DNA of 64,000 bases from Phyllobacteriaceae bacterium (GTDB lineage Bacteria; Pseudomonadota; Alphaproteobacteria; Rhizobiales; Rhizobiaceae), in NCBI GenBank assembly GCA_002708825.1, contig PAPF01000013.1, forward strand, positions 1 through 64,000, read 5' to 3'. The notes below the pieces were generated by a model. It was not told where the DNA came from. It ran no database searches and saw nothing but the letters and a program-made list of their open reading frames with translations. The translations under genes were made by a program, and so were the position numbers. Of this stretch, positions 45,279 through 53,780 are shown piece by piece (the first letter of the stretch is position 1; each line of letters opens with the position of its first letter).

Positions 45279-45386
45279 GCCTTCCTCCCGTTTTCTGTCC
45301 CCCGGCGTCCCCTCGCCGGTCCCTTGTTGCGCCGCTTGCCTGAAAGCGCGGCGCATCATCGTTCCGCCGGGCCTTGCCCGGCCCGC

Positions 45387-46667
45387 TCATGCCGCCGCCC
45401 GCGTCTCCAGATGCGTTGCGGTGACGGACCGCGCGCCTTCACCGGCGAGAAAGACGGCAAGACCGGCGACGGCATCGGTTTCGCTTTCATGCGACGTGAC
45501 GCCATTCACCCGCACGCCGCGCGGAGCCAGTTCCAGTGCAAGTGTGCGGGCGAACATGCCGAGTGCGGCAGCAGCCGCACGCGCGCTCGCATTCGCCGCG
45601 TCGCCGGTGACGGCATGAAACTGCACCGAGGCGCAGGCTGCGCCGCTTTTTACGGCCATCGAGGCGATCCGGCCCGCCTCTTCCAAGAGGTCCGTTACCG
45701 GGCGGGCAGCGGCATCCCACACCGCGACGATGGTGTCGAACGGTCCAGAACCATCGCATCTCGCGGCATCCTGCCGTGTCACCGAGAAGTCTGCGGCAAG
45801 CCTCCCGGCAACCCGCGACGCAAGCGCCCCGTTCCCCACGACCAGTGCTGTCGCGGCCGGTCGAACGTCTTCCGGATTATCCCCCGGTGGCAGGCCGGCG
45901 CCTGCCGCGGCAAGTGAGCCGCCGTCCACGCCCAGGCACAGCCCGTCGAGCGCCGCACCGTCCGGCGAGACCGCGAAGGCGACCGCATCGGCGATCTCCT
46001 CAGGCGCGATCATGCGGCCAAGCGGAATGCGCGCCACGACAGTGTCCACATCCAGGCGGCCTTGCGAAATCAGGCGCTCGACCAGCGCTGTGCGCACGAA
46101 GCCCGGCGCAATGGCCGCGATGCGCGGTCCGCCTGCCGCCCGTTCACCGGCCAGCGCGCCCGTCAGCGCCACCACGCCGGCCTTGCTGGCGCTGTAGGCG
46201 CCGCGCAGGGCGATGGGCCGGAATGCCGCCCCCGAGGCAATGTTGACGATGGCGCCGCCCGGACCGAGTTGGCCGCCCGCCGCACGGCAGATCGTCTCCA
46301 CGCTGGACAGGTTCACCGCCACGAGCCGGCGGATACGCTCGGCGTCCATCCCGGCGATGGTTTCGCCCGAAGTTTCCGTGATGCCGGCATTGTTGACCAC
46401 GATGTCGAGACCGCCGAGCAGGGACGACGCCCGACCGCACAGCGCCGCGGCCTGCCGTCCGTCGGAAAGATCCGCCGCAAGCGCAACGTGGCCTTCGCCA
46501 AGTTCGCGGGCCAGCGCCTCGGCCGCCCCCGCATCGATGTCGGCGATGGCCAGCACGGCTCCGCTTGCCGCAAACCTCCGGCAAATTGCCTGGCCGATGC
46601 CATGCGCACCGCCCGTGACGAGGATGCGGCGGACCGGAAGGCCGGCAGTGGGCGCTGGCGTTGTCAT
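45387..46667 (-). CDS. SDR fused to a degenerate SDR-like domain
   Basis: A 426-residue protein. Residues about 12-255 form a complete short-chain dehydrogenase: TGGAHGIG, VNNAGITE, YSASKAG with Tyr and Lys, and LCLGVDGGS. Residues about 270-426 repeat an SDR outline (ATALVVGNGALASRVAGRLA at the strand 1-helix position, then ARTLALELAPRGVRVNGVTS, which copies the usual LAxELAPxGIRVNxVxP segment) but lack the TGxxxGIG loop, the NNAG and the YxxxK pair. The second half is therefore a shortened, catalytically dead domain, perhaps structural or regulatory. It starts nine bases after the next SDR gene ends on the same strand. Confidence 0.87.
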   Translation of the reverse strand: MTTPAPTAGLPVRRILVTGGAHGIGQAICRRFAASGAVLAIADIDAGAAEALARELGEGHVALAADLSDGRQAAALCGRASSLLGGLDIVVNNAGITETSGETIAGMDAERIRRLVAVNLSSVETICRAAGGQLGPGGAIVNIASGAAFRPIALRGAYSASKAGVVALTGALAGERAAGGPRIAAIAPGFVRTALVERLISQGRLDVDTVVARIPLGRMIAPEEIADAVAFAVSPDGAALDGLCLGVDGGSLAAAGAGLPPGDNPEDVRPAATALVVGNGALASRVAGRLAADFSVTRQDAARCDGSGPFDTIVAVWDAAARPVTDLLEEAGRIASMAVKSGAACASVQFHAVTGDAANASARAAAAALGMFARTLALELAPRGVRVNGVTSHESETDAVAGLAVFLAGEGARSVTATHLETRAAA

Positions 46668-46676
46668 GAGTCCCCG

Positions 46677-47429
46677 TCAGCGGATGGTGGTCATGATGCC
46701 GCCGTCAACGACCATGACCTGACCGGTCACGAAGTCGCTTTCCGGGTCGAGCAGGTAGCAGATCGCACGTGCGATATCGTCCACGGTACCCAGCCGGCCG
46801 AGCGGCGTCGCCGCGATGCGCTGCGCGTCGCGCTCGGCATTGCGGTGTTTCTGCGTCCCTTCCGTCGGAATGGCCGATGGCGCGACCGCGTTGACGCGTA
46901 TCCCGCGCGGCCCGAGTTCCGTTGCCGCCGCACGGGTCATGCCGGTGACGCCGGCCTTGATGGCGCTGTAGACCAGCGAATTGGGCGCGGAGCGGAATGC
47001 TGCCGCCGACGCCACGTTGACGATGGCCCCGCCGCGGGCATCGTCCATGGCCGCGGCCGCGGCCTGGATGCCCCAGATATAGCCGGAGAAGCCGATATTC
47101 ACCATGCGCTCCAGCGTTTCCGGCGCGATGTCGGGAATGGCCTGGTAGCGGACCCAGGCGGCATTGTTGACGAAGCCGTCGAGCCGCCCTGCCTGTGCCA
47201 TCACCGTATCGACCGCCGCATGGACGCCCTCGCGCGAGCCGACATTCCGGACCACCGGGATTGCCTTGCCCCCCGCCGCTTCGACCTCGGCGACGGCCTC
47301 GTCCACGAATTCCGGCTTGAGGTCGTTGATGGCCACGGTCCAGCCGCGCCCGGCCAGGCGCAGGGCGGCGGCCTTGCCGATGCCATGGCCCGAGCCGGTG
47401 ATCAGGGCAACCTTGTTGTCATCCGGCAT
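46677..47429 (-). CDS. SDR family oxidoreductase
   Basis: A 250-residue classical short-chain dehydrogenase: TGSGHGIG, VNNAAW, Ser in VNVASAAA and YSAIKAG with catalytic Tyr/Lys. It is paralogous to the SDR at 29869-30627. The ATG at 47429 follows AAGGAGG at eight bases and overlaps the end of the acyl-CoA dehydrogenase gene by 11 bases; an upstream ATG 18 bases away lies inside the ribosome-binding site region. It probably acts on a 3-hydroxyacyl-CoA or ring alcohol of the pathway. Confidence 0.91.
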   Translation of the reverse strand: MPDDNKVALITGSGHGIGKAAALRLAGRGWTVAINDLKPEFVDEAVAEVEAAGGKAIPVVRNVGSREGVHAAVDTVMAQAGRLDGFVNNAAWVRYQAIPDIAPETLERMVNIGFSGYIWGIQAAAAAMDDARGGAIVNVASAAAFRSAPNSLVYSAIKAGVTGMTRAAATELGPRGIRVNAVAPSAIPTEGTQKHRNAERDAQRIAATPLGRLGTVDDIARAICYLLDPESDFVTGQVMVVDGGIMTTIR

Positions 47430-48423
47430 GGCGCATTCCTCCTTCACGGGTTCCGGTCAGACGGCCCGCGACGAGGTCCGCCACATGGGCGGCCTGTCCC
47501 TGGGCCGCCAGCGCCTTGATCCGGCGCAGATGGCGGTGCAGCGGCACATCCCAGGTAAAGCCCATGCCGCCATGGATCTGGATCGCGCCCTCCGCGACGG
47601 TCGCGCCGAGATCGCAGGCGCCGAGAAAGGCCGACCAGACGGCAAGTTCCCGGTCTTCGCAGCCCGCGCTCAGCGCCCGCGCAATGGCATTTCGGATGGT
47701 CTCGACGGAAAGGCTCTGGCGGGCCAGCCGGTGCCGGATGGCCTGGTTGGAAGAAAGCGTCCGCCCGAACTGCTCGCGCTGGTCGGCATAGTCGCGCGCG
47801 AGCCCCAGGCACTCTCCGGCATGGCCGAGGATGAGCGCGGCGCGCAGCAGCAGGCCGGTCTGGCGCAATCCGGCCACCTGATCGACCGGCAACACAACGC
47901 CCTCCACGGCTTCGCGCAGGACGAGAGAGGCTTCGGGACAGGTGACGTCGAGCGTATCGGCGGCCTCGGCCTTCACGCCGCGCGATCCGGCCTCGAACAG
48001 GATGGCGCTTCCATCCTGCTGGAAGGCCAGCACGTGGCTTGCCTCCAGGGCGAAGGGCGCGCGCGCCAGATGGCCCCTTTGCGCGGCCAGTTCACCGGAC
48101 CAGGCGATGGTCGGCCGGATCGTCCCGTCCACGATGGCGGCCACAAGCGCCTCGGCACTCTCGCCAAAGGCCTGCGAAAGCAGCAAGGCTTCTGCCAGCG
48201 GGTATTCCAGCAGGTTCGCGCCGGCGGCTTCGAGCACCGGCACGGCGAAGGCGGGCGGCAGGTCCATGCCGCCGGCGGTTTCCGGCGCAAGCACGCCGAG
48301 CAGGCCCGATTCGGCCAGCAGCGCCGCACGTCCGTCGAACGCCGCCTCCCGGCGGCACGATTCCATCACCGCCTGCGCGGTGTCGGCGAAATCGGCCGGA
48401 TTGAGATCGCTGTGCATGGTCAT
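47419..48423 (-). CDS. Acyl-CoA dehydrogenase-like smaller subunit
   Basis: A 334-residue dehydrogenase-like protein, short for the family. ARDYADQREQFGRTLSSNQA and GAIQIHGGMGFTWDVPLHRH are the conserved parts; the N-terminal half is divergent and the catalytic C-terminal motif is missing. It lies next to the 396-residue dehydrogenase with a four-base gap, the typical layout of heteromeric FadE pairs of steroid and isoprenoid degradation. The ATG at 48423 has GGGAGG at eight bases. Confidence 0.87.
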   Translation of the reverse strand: MTMHSDLNPADFADTAQAVMESCRREAAFDGRAALLAESGLLGVLAPETAGGMDLPPAFAVPVLEAAGANLLEYPLAEALLLSQAFGESAEALVAAIVDGTIRPTIAWSGELAAQRGHLARAPFALEASHVLAFQQDGSAILFEAGSRGVKAEAADTLDVTCPEASLVLREAVEGVVLPVDQVAGLRQTGLLLRAALILGHAGECLGLARDYADQREQFGRTLSSNQAIRHRLARQSLSVETIRNAIARALSAGCEDRELAVWSAFLGACDLGATVAEGAIQIHGGMGFTWDVPLHRHLRRIKALAAQGQAAHVADLVAGRLTGTREGGMRHAG

Positions 48424-48427
48424 GGGA

Positions 48428-49618
48428 TCATCCTCCCCGGCCGAGCTTGAGAATGCGCTTGGCGATGATGTCGAGCTGGATTTCGGTGGTGCCGGCATAG
48501 ATCGTCTCTGCCCGGCTCTTCAGGTAGATGTCTTCCATGCGCGCCTTCGCTGCCTTCAGCGCCGCCGACCCGTCGGCCGGGAACTGCGAGACCATCTCCA
48601 GCCCGAGCGCGGCGAAGCGCTGGTGCGCCTCGCTCCAGAAAAGCTTTGGGAAGCTGCCCTTCGGCCCGATTTCCTCACCGGCAACCAGCGAGGCGACGAG
48701 CGTCTCCACATGCCCCTTGAGCAGTTCCACATCGACCCGCGAGGCCGCAAGCTGGCGGCGGTAGGTCGTCACCAGGTGGCGGGTGGCGGGATCGCCGAGA
48801 CAGGCGGTGACGAGATGCTCGAGTTCGTTCTCGAAGCGCCATGCCCGGTGCATCCGGTTGGTCGCACGTTCGATGGAGAGCACCCGCGTGGCTGCCGTCC
48901 AGCCTTCGTCCGGCGCACCCAGCATGTCGCTTTCCGGCACGATGACATCGTTGAAGAAGACCTCGCAGAACGAGTTCTTGCCATCGATGGACGTGATCTC
49001 GTTGACCGTCACGCCGGGACTGTCGAGGCGCACCGCGAACAGGACGAGGCCGCGGTGGCGGTCCTCCGCCTTGCCGGTGCGCGCCAGCAGGAGGCAGCGC
49101 TGCGACTTCGCCGCGCCGGAGGTCCAGATCTTCTGGCCGTTGACCCGCCATCCGTCCCCGGTCAGTTCGGCACGGGTGCGAAGGCCCGCCAGGTCCGATC
49201 CGGCATTCGGTTCGGAGAACCCCTGGCACCAGATGTTCCGGAGATCCAGGATGGCCGGCAGCAGTTCCAGTTTCTGCGCTTCGGTGCCGATGTTGAGGAT
49301 GATCGGCCCGGCCAGTTCCTTGCCGATGGAGTTGACACTTTCCTGCATCGGCGTGCGGCCGATCTCGCGGCTGACGGCGAGGTGCTCGTTGAGCGTAAGC
49401 CCGTAGCCGCCATAGGCGACCGGCCAGGTGATGCCGACAAGACCCGCTTCATGCATCGCGCCTTCCCAGGCCCGGAATTCCGGGATCGACGGATCGTTAT
49501 CCTGGAGGATGTCGGTGCGCATGACCGCGGGCAGGTTGTTGTCGAGCCAGCGGCGCGCCTCGGCGCCATGATCGACCGGCTGGCCGCCTTCAGCAGGCTT
49601 CGGGTTCGCGTTGGTCAT
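48428..49618 (-). CDS. Acyl-CoA dehydrogenase, larger subunit of a probable heteromeric pair
   Basis: A 396-residue FAD enzyme. QGFSEPNAGSDLAGLRTRAE and GQKIWTSGAAKSQRCLLLAR are the flavin-side motifs. The C-terminal motif is YAGTTEIQLDIIAK, with Ala where canonical enzymes have Glu, again as in steroid-type FadE subunits. Its start overlaps the synthetase gene stop by four bases, and the partner-like small subunit follows directly. Substrate unknown. Confidence 0.88.
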   Translation of the reverse strand: MTNANPKPAEGGQPVDHGAEARRWLDNNLPAVMRTDILQDNDPSIPEFRAWEGAMHEAGLVGITWPVAYGGYGLTLNEHLAVSREIGRTPMQESVNSIGKELAGPIILNIGTEAQKLELLPAILDLRNIWCQGFSEPNAGSDLAGLRTRAELTGDGWRVNGQKIWTSGAAKSQRCLLLARTGKAEDRHRGLVLFAVRLDSPGVTVNEITSIDGKNSFCEVFFNDVIVPESDMLGAPDEGWTAATRVLSIERATNRMHRAWRFENELEHLVTACLGDPATRHLVTTYRRQLAASRVDVELLKGHVETLVASLVAGEEIGPKGSFPKLFWSEAHQRFAALGLEMVSQFPADGSAALKAAKARMEDIYLKSRAETIYAGTTEIQLDIIAKRILKLGRGG

Positions 49619-51750
49619 GCCCCATGCTCCATGTTGTCGCGGCGTGCGGGCACCAGCAGCGCGTCGAGTGCCATCGCGCCTTCAGGCCGCACGAGAAGCG
49701 GATTGATGTCGATCTCGGCGATCTCGCCGGCATGGCGCGCGGCGAACCGCGACAGCGCCGCGATGGCCGAGGCTGCGGCGGCCACATCGCCCTTCGGCCT
49801 GCCGCGCGCGCCATCCAGCAGCGGGAAACACTTCAGCGCCCGCAACATCTCGCCGGCCTCCGCCTCGCTGACGGGTGCCTGCCGCAGCACGGTGTCGCGG
49901 AAGACCTCCGCATAGATGCCGCACAAGCCGACCATGACCATCGGTCCGAACAGCGGATCGGTTGAAATGCCGAGGATGAGTTCGGTTCCGCCAGAAACCA
50001 TGGGCGACATGACCACGCCGTCGATGCGCGCCCCGGCGGCCTTCCGCCCCACGGCCTCCATGATCTGCGCGAAGGCGGCTTGCGCGGCCTCTCGGCCTTC
50101 CACGCCGAGAACCACACCGCCAATATCGGACTTGTGCTGGATGTCTGGAGAGAGGATCTTCATCGCCACCGGGCAGCCCATGTCTTCTGCGAGCGCGCCG
50201 GCTTCCTCCGCGGAAGCGGCAATACGCTCGTCGATCACCGGCACACCCGCTGCTGCGAGCGCCCGCTTGCCTTCCACCTCGTTGCGGAAGGCCCGGGCAT
50301 CGAGCGGCTCAACGGTCGTAACACCTTCCGCGGAAGCCGCCAGCGGCGGCATGTTCCCGGCCCTGGCCAGTGCGGCGATCCCGGCGAATGTCGCCTGGAT
50401 CGTCGGGAAACAGGCCACGCCCATCTCGGTGAGTTCGCGCACGGCCTCCACCGGTTCGGCGACGCAGGCCATGATGTAACGGCCGGGATAGGCCGCGGCG
50501 AGCTTGCGGAAGGTCTCGGTGAAGATGGCGCGCAGGCGCGGCACCTCCATGCCCAGCGCCAGCATCATGCAGACCACGTCGTTGCTGTCGTCCTCCAGCA
50601 ATGCCGTCAGCATTTCCTCCAGCACTTCCGGATTGGCCGACATCTGCGCCGTCGCATCCACCGGATTGGCCGCTGTCGCCAGCGGCAGCGCGGCCCTGAT
50701 GCGCTCTGCCGCCGCCTGCGAGATCGGGTTCATGGCGACGCCCGCATCATGCGCGGCATCGGCCATCATGATGCCGAAGCCGCCGGACGCGGCCACCGCG
50801 ACCACGCTGGGATTGGCCGGCAGCTTGCGTCCGCTGAGCGCCGAAGCCGCCGCCCCCACCTGCACGAGGGTTTCGAGACTGTCGACACGCACCGCGCCAT
50901 GCCGGGCAAAGACGGCATCGAAAACCCGGTCGGCCCCGGCAAGCCCGCCCGTGTGGGACAGCGCGGCCGCCTGTCCGGCCTCCGACGTGCCGATCTTGAG
51001 GATGAAGACCGGCTTTCCGGCCGCGCGTGCCATGTCGAGCGCGCCGGTGAGCCGGGCGGCATTGCGGCATGTTTCCATGCAGCACAGGATCACGCCGGTG
51101 GCATCGTCCTGCGCGGCGAACGCGATACCGTCGGCAATGTCGACATCGGCCTCGTTGCCGGTCGCCATGAAACGGCTCAGACCCGCACCGGCCCGGCCGA
51201 GCATCTTCAGCGCAACCGAGGCGACATTGCCGCTCTGCGAGATCACGGCGACGGGACCGCTTGCCGGGTAATCGGTTTCCAGCGCCACCGTGAACGTGCC
51301 GATGGCGCGCTCCGGCACGCCGATCGTGCCAAGGCAGTTGGGCCCCAGGATGCGGATGCCCGTTTCGGCCGCGATGTCCTGAAGGCGCTGCTGCCGGGCC
51401 TTGCCCTCCTCGCCCTGTTCGGCGAAGCCTGCCGTCAGGACGATCGCCGCAGGCGTGCCGCGCGCCGCGCAGGCTTCCACCGCGTCCACGGCTCCGGCGC
51501 CCGGAACCGCGATGATGGCAAGATCCGGCGCGGCCGGCAGGTCGGCGGCCGAGGCGTAGGCCGGAAGGCCCTGGATTTCGCCGCCCTTGGGATTGACCGG
51601 CCAGATCGCGCCGTCGAAGCCGTGTTTCTTCAGCAGGCTGACCGGCCGGCCGCCGGTCTTGGTGGGATCGGAGGAAGCCCCGATCACCGCGATCGAGCGC
51701 GGCTTGAACATCTGCTTCAGGCCGCGGCCGAGTTCGGTTTGGTTAGGCAT
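49615..51750 (-). CDS. ADP-forming acyl-CoA synthetase (acetate-CoA ligase type)
   Basis: A 711-residue fusion of the alpha (CoA-binding) and beta (ATP-grasp) parts of NDP-forming acyl-CoA synthetases. The N-terminal CoA-binding domain has SIAVIGASSDPTKTGG; the phosphorylated His is in ALSHTGGLAG; the ATP-grasp domain (about 480-711) starts near EGKRALAAAGVPV with the MKILSPDIQHKSDIGGV motif. It converts an acid plus CoA and ATP to acyl-CoA, ADP and phosphate, or runs in reverse to recover ATP. It sits between a crotonase and the dehydrogenase pair. The ATG at 51750 follows AAGGGA; the gap to the crotonase is one base. Confidence 0.92.
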   Translation of the reverse strand: MPNQTELGRGLKQMFKPRSIAVIGASSDPTKTGGRPVSLLKKHGFDGAIWPVNPKGGEIQGLPAYASAADLPAAPDLAIIAVPGAGAVDAVEACAARGTPAAIVLTAGFAEQGEEGKARQQRLQDIAAETGIRILGPNCLGTIGVPERAIGTFTVALETDYPASGPVAVISQSGNVASVALKMLGRAGAGLSRFMATGNEADVDIADGIAFAAQDDATGVILCCMETCRNAARLTGALDMARAAGKPVFILKIGTSEAGQAAALSHTGGLAGADRVFDAVFARHGAVRVDSLETLVQVGAAASALSGRKLPANPSVVAVAASGGFGIMMADAAHDAGVAMNPISQAAAERIRAALPLATAANPVDATAQMSANPEVLEEMLTALLEDDSNDVVCMMLALGMEVPRLRAIFTETFRKLAAAYPGRYIMACVAEPVEAVRELTEMGVACFPTIQATFAGIAALARAGNMPPLAASAEGVTTVEPLDARAFRNEVEGKRALAAAGVPVIDERIAASAEEAGALAEDMGCPVAMKILSPDIQHKSDIGGVVLGVEGREAAQAAFAQIMEAVGRKAAGARIDGVVMSPMVSGGTELILGISTDPLFGPMVMVGLCGIYAEVFRDTVLRQAPVSEAEAGEMLRALKCFPLLDGARGRPKGDVAAAASAIAALSRFAARHAGEIAEIDINPLLVRPEGAMALDALLVPARRDNMEHGA

Positions 51751-51751
51751 G

Positions 51752-52522
51752 TCAGCGTCCCTTGAATTGCGGTTCGCGCTTCTCCAGAAACGCCATGCGC
51801 GCTTCCTTCGCATCTTCGGTTTCGGCCAGCGCCATGGTGTAGTTCTGCTCCATGCGGTAGGCGTCGCGCTGCGGCATGTATTCGGAGATCGTCATGGCCT
51901 GCTTGGCATAGCGGATGGCGATCGGGCTCTTTCCGGCGATGTCCTGCGCCACCGCCATGGCCGTTGGCACCAGGTCGTCAGGCGCCGTCACCGCCTCGAT
52001 GATGCTGCGCTCCAGCAGTTCTCGCGCGGTGAGCCGCACGCCGGTGTAGAACATGCGGCGCATGGTGGAACGGCCGAACAGCGTGTGCAGCATGGACGCG
52101 CCGCCGGCCAGGCCGACATTGATTTCCGGCATGCCTAAGACCGCGTTTTCCGAGGCATAGTAGATGTCGCAGGCCGCCATCAGGCCGAGACCGGCGCCAA
52201 GCGCCGGACCGTTGACGGCCGCGATGACCGGCTTGGAACATTCACGGATGGCATTGCCGGTCTCGCGGGTGATCCGGTTGTGCTCAAGGAAATCGCCCGG
52301 CGTGGCAGGATCGGGCCGGTCCTTCAGGTCCGCGCCGGCGCAAAAGGTCTTGCCCGCGCCGGTCAGCACCGCGCAGCGTATGTTCGCGTCCTGCGAGATC
52401 ACGTCGAAGGTGCGGATGATCTCGGCGCGTGCATGGCGGTTGAGCGCGTTGACCGGCGGCCTGTCCAGCGTGACCAGCGCGACATGCCCGTGCATCTCCA
52501 TGCGGACCGGGTTCTCTGACAT
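51752..52522 (-). CDS. Enoyl-CoA hydratase/isomerase (crotonase) family
   Basis: A 256-residue crotonase with GKTFCAGADLKDR and NGPALGAGLGLMAACD forming the oxyanion hole. As in its paralogue at 36316-37092, the first hydratase Glu position is Gly and the second is kept in MPEINVG. The ATG at 52522 follows GGGAGG. It is first in the run crotonase-synthetase-dehydrogenases-SDRs, and a TetR box (52543-52560) lies 20 bases upstream of its start, so this operon is probably repressed by the local TetR. Confidence 0.9.
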   Translation of the reverse strand: MSENPVRMEMHGHVALVTLDRPPVNALNRHARAEIIRTFDVISQDANIRCAVLTGAGKTFCAGADLKDRPDPATPGDFLEHNRITRETGNAIRECSKPVIAAVNGPALGAGLGLMAACDIYYASENAVLGMPEINVGLAGGASMLHTLFGRSTMRRMFYTGVRLTARELLERSIIEAVTAPDDLVPTAMAVAQDIAGKSPIAIRYAKQAMTISEYMPQRDAYRMEQNYTMALAETEDAKEARMAFLEKREPQFKGR

Positions 52523-52542
52523 GCGTTCCTCCCTCAAGGCAC

Positions 52543-52560
52543 TGACCGTCCGGTCAGTCA
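52543..52560 (-). promoter_or_regulatory. TetR-type operator at the crotonase/synthetase operon
   Basis: TGACCGTCCGGTCAGTCA (plus strand) matches the palindrome TGACTGACCGGTCAGTCA at 16 of 18 positions. It lies 21 bases upstream of the crotonase start. Confidence 0.7.
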
Positions 52561-52622
52561 GAAGCATGTTTCCTAACATCGCCCCCGCCCCGTGACAAGC
52601 GCCATAACCAAAATCAGGTGGG

Positions 52623-52652
52623 TTGACTGTCCGGTCAGTCACACCCTAGTAT
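52623..52652 (+). promoter_or_regulatory. tctC promoter with embedded TetR-type operator
   Basis: TTGACT (52623-52628) and TAGTAT (52647-52652) are separated by 18 bases, a good sigma70-type promoter pointing to tctC. The operator TGACTGTCCGGTCAGTCA (52624-52641), 17 of 18 matches to the consensus palindrome, covers the -35 element and spacer, ideal for repression. Confidence 0.72.
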
Positions 52653-52724
52653 CGCGTCCGGCGAGGGAGGGCTGCCGCAGCGGCAGGCTCGCAAGTCGCA
52701 CGTGCCAAAGTGGAGGAGCAGATC

Positions 52725-53702
52725 ATGACCATCATCAATCGCCGCACCGTTATGGCGGCAGCAATGGCCGCGGCAGCCAGCATTGCCGCGCCCTTCGCGC
52801 CGGCCGCCCTGGCCGACGAGACCATTCACATCGTCGTGCCTTACCAGGGCGGCGGAACCGTCGATTCCATCGTCCGCATGGTGGCCGAGGGCATGTCGAA
52901 GGAACTGGGCCAGCCGGTCGTCGTGGAGAACAAGCCGGGCGCCAACGGCATCATCGGCTCGCAATATGTGGCAAGCGCCAAGCCCGACGGCCTGACGCTG
53001 CTTTCCGGCGGCACCGGCCCGGTCTCGCTCAACGCGATGCTGCGCCCGGAACTGCCCTACAAGGTGGAAAGCTTCGCCCCGGTCGCCATGCTGTTCGACG
53101 GCCCCCTGTCGGTCACGGTTCCCACCTGGATGAAGGTCGACGACATCGACGGCCTCAAGAAATATGCCGCCGACAATGGAAACCCGCTGCGCTATGGCAC
53201 GATGGGCCCCGGCAGCGTGACCAATCTCTTCGGCCTGCTGCTTGAACAGCAGCTTGGCACCGAAATGGTCGACGTGGCCTACAAGAACAACCCGTCCTCG
53301 CTGGTCGACCTGATCGGCGGGCAGGCCGAACTGAGCTTCGCCACACCGATTGCGCTGGTCGAGCACATGAAGGCCGGCGACGTGAAGATCCTCGCGCTGA
53401 CCACCAAGGAGCGCCACCCCAAGTTCCCCGACATCCCGACCATGGTGGAACTCGGCTATACCGATCTCATTGCCTCGTTCTGGACCGGGCTTCTCGCTCC
53501 GGCCGGCACGCCGCAGGAAACGGTTGACCGGCTGGGCGCAGCAGCCGTGAAGGCGATGAACACGCCGGAGATCACAGAGCTTCTGACAAGCCGCGGCCTC
53601 AACCCGCTGCCGGGCGGCCCGCAGGCCATGGCCGACCAGCTTGCCCACGACCAGAAGGTCTGGGGCGCGATCATCAAGGAGAACAACCTGACGATCCAGT
53701 GA
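52725..53702 (+). CDS. Tripartite tricarboxylate transporter receptor (TctC/Bug family)
   Basis: A 325-residue periplasmic receptor. Signal peptide about 1-32 (ending PAALADE). The mature protein starts IHIVVPYQGGGTVDSIVRMV, the Bug-family ligand loop, followed by VVVENKPGANGIIGSQYVA and LLAPAGTPQETVDRL. It probably serves TctA/TctB encoded at 43297-45278, which lack a receptor next to them. GGAGGAG precedes the ATG. It is divergent from the crotonase operon, each with its own TetR box, and ends at a strong terminator. Confidence 0.93.
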   Translation: MTIINRRTVMAAAMAAAASIAAPFAPAALADETIHIVVPYQGGGTVDSIVRMVAEGMSKELGQPVVVENKPGANGIIGSQYVASAKPDGLTLLSGGTGPVSLNAMLRPELPYKVESFAPVAMLFDGPLSVTVPTWMKVDDIDGLKKYAADNGNPLRYGTMGPGSVTNLFGLLLEQQLGTEMVDVAYKNNPSSLVDLIGGQAELSFATPIALVEHMKAGDVKILALTTKERHPKFPDIPTMVELGYTDLIASFWTGLLAPAGTPQETVDRLGAAAVKAMNTPEITELLTSRGLNPLPGGPQAMADQLAHDQKVWGAIIKENNLTIQ

Positions 53703-53729
53703 TCCCTGGCCGTCAGTCCGGGAAAATGG

Positions 53730-53764
53730 AAAACCCCGGCGGGCGACCGCCGGGGTTTTCTTTT
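53730..53764 (+). terminator. Rho-independent terminator after tctC
   Basis: A perfect 12-bp stem (AAAACCCCGGCG, 53730-53741, with CGCCGGGGTTTT, 53748-53759) and six-base loop, followed by CTTTT. The A-rich 5' arm makes it usable also from the convergent tetR side. Confidence 0.88.
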
Positions 53765-53780
53765 GGGGCCGGACGGAATT

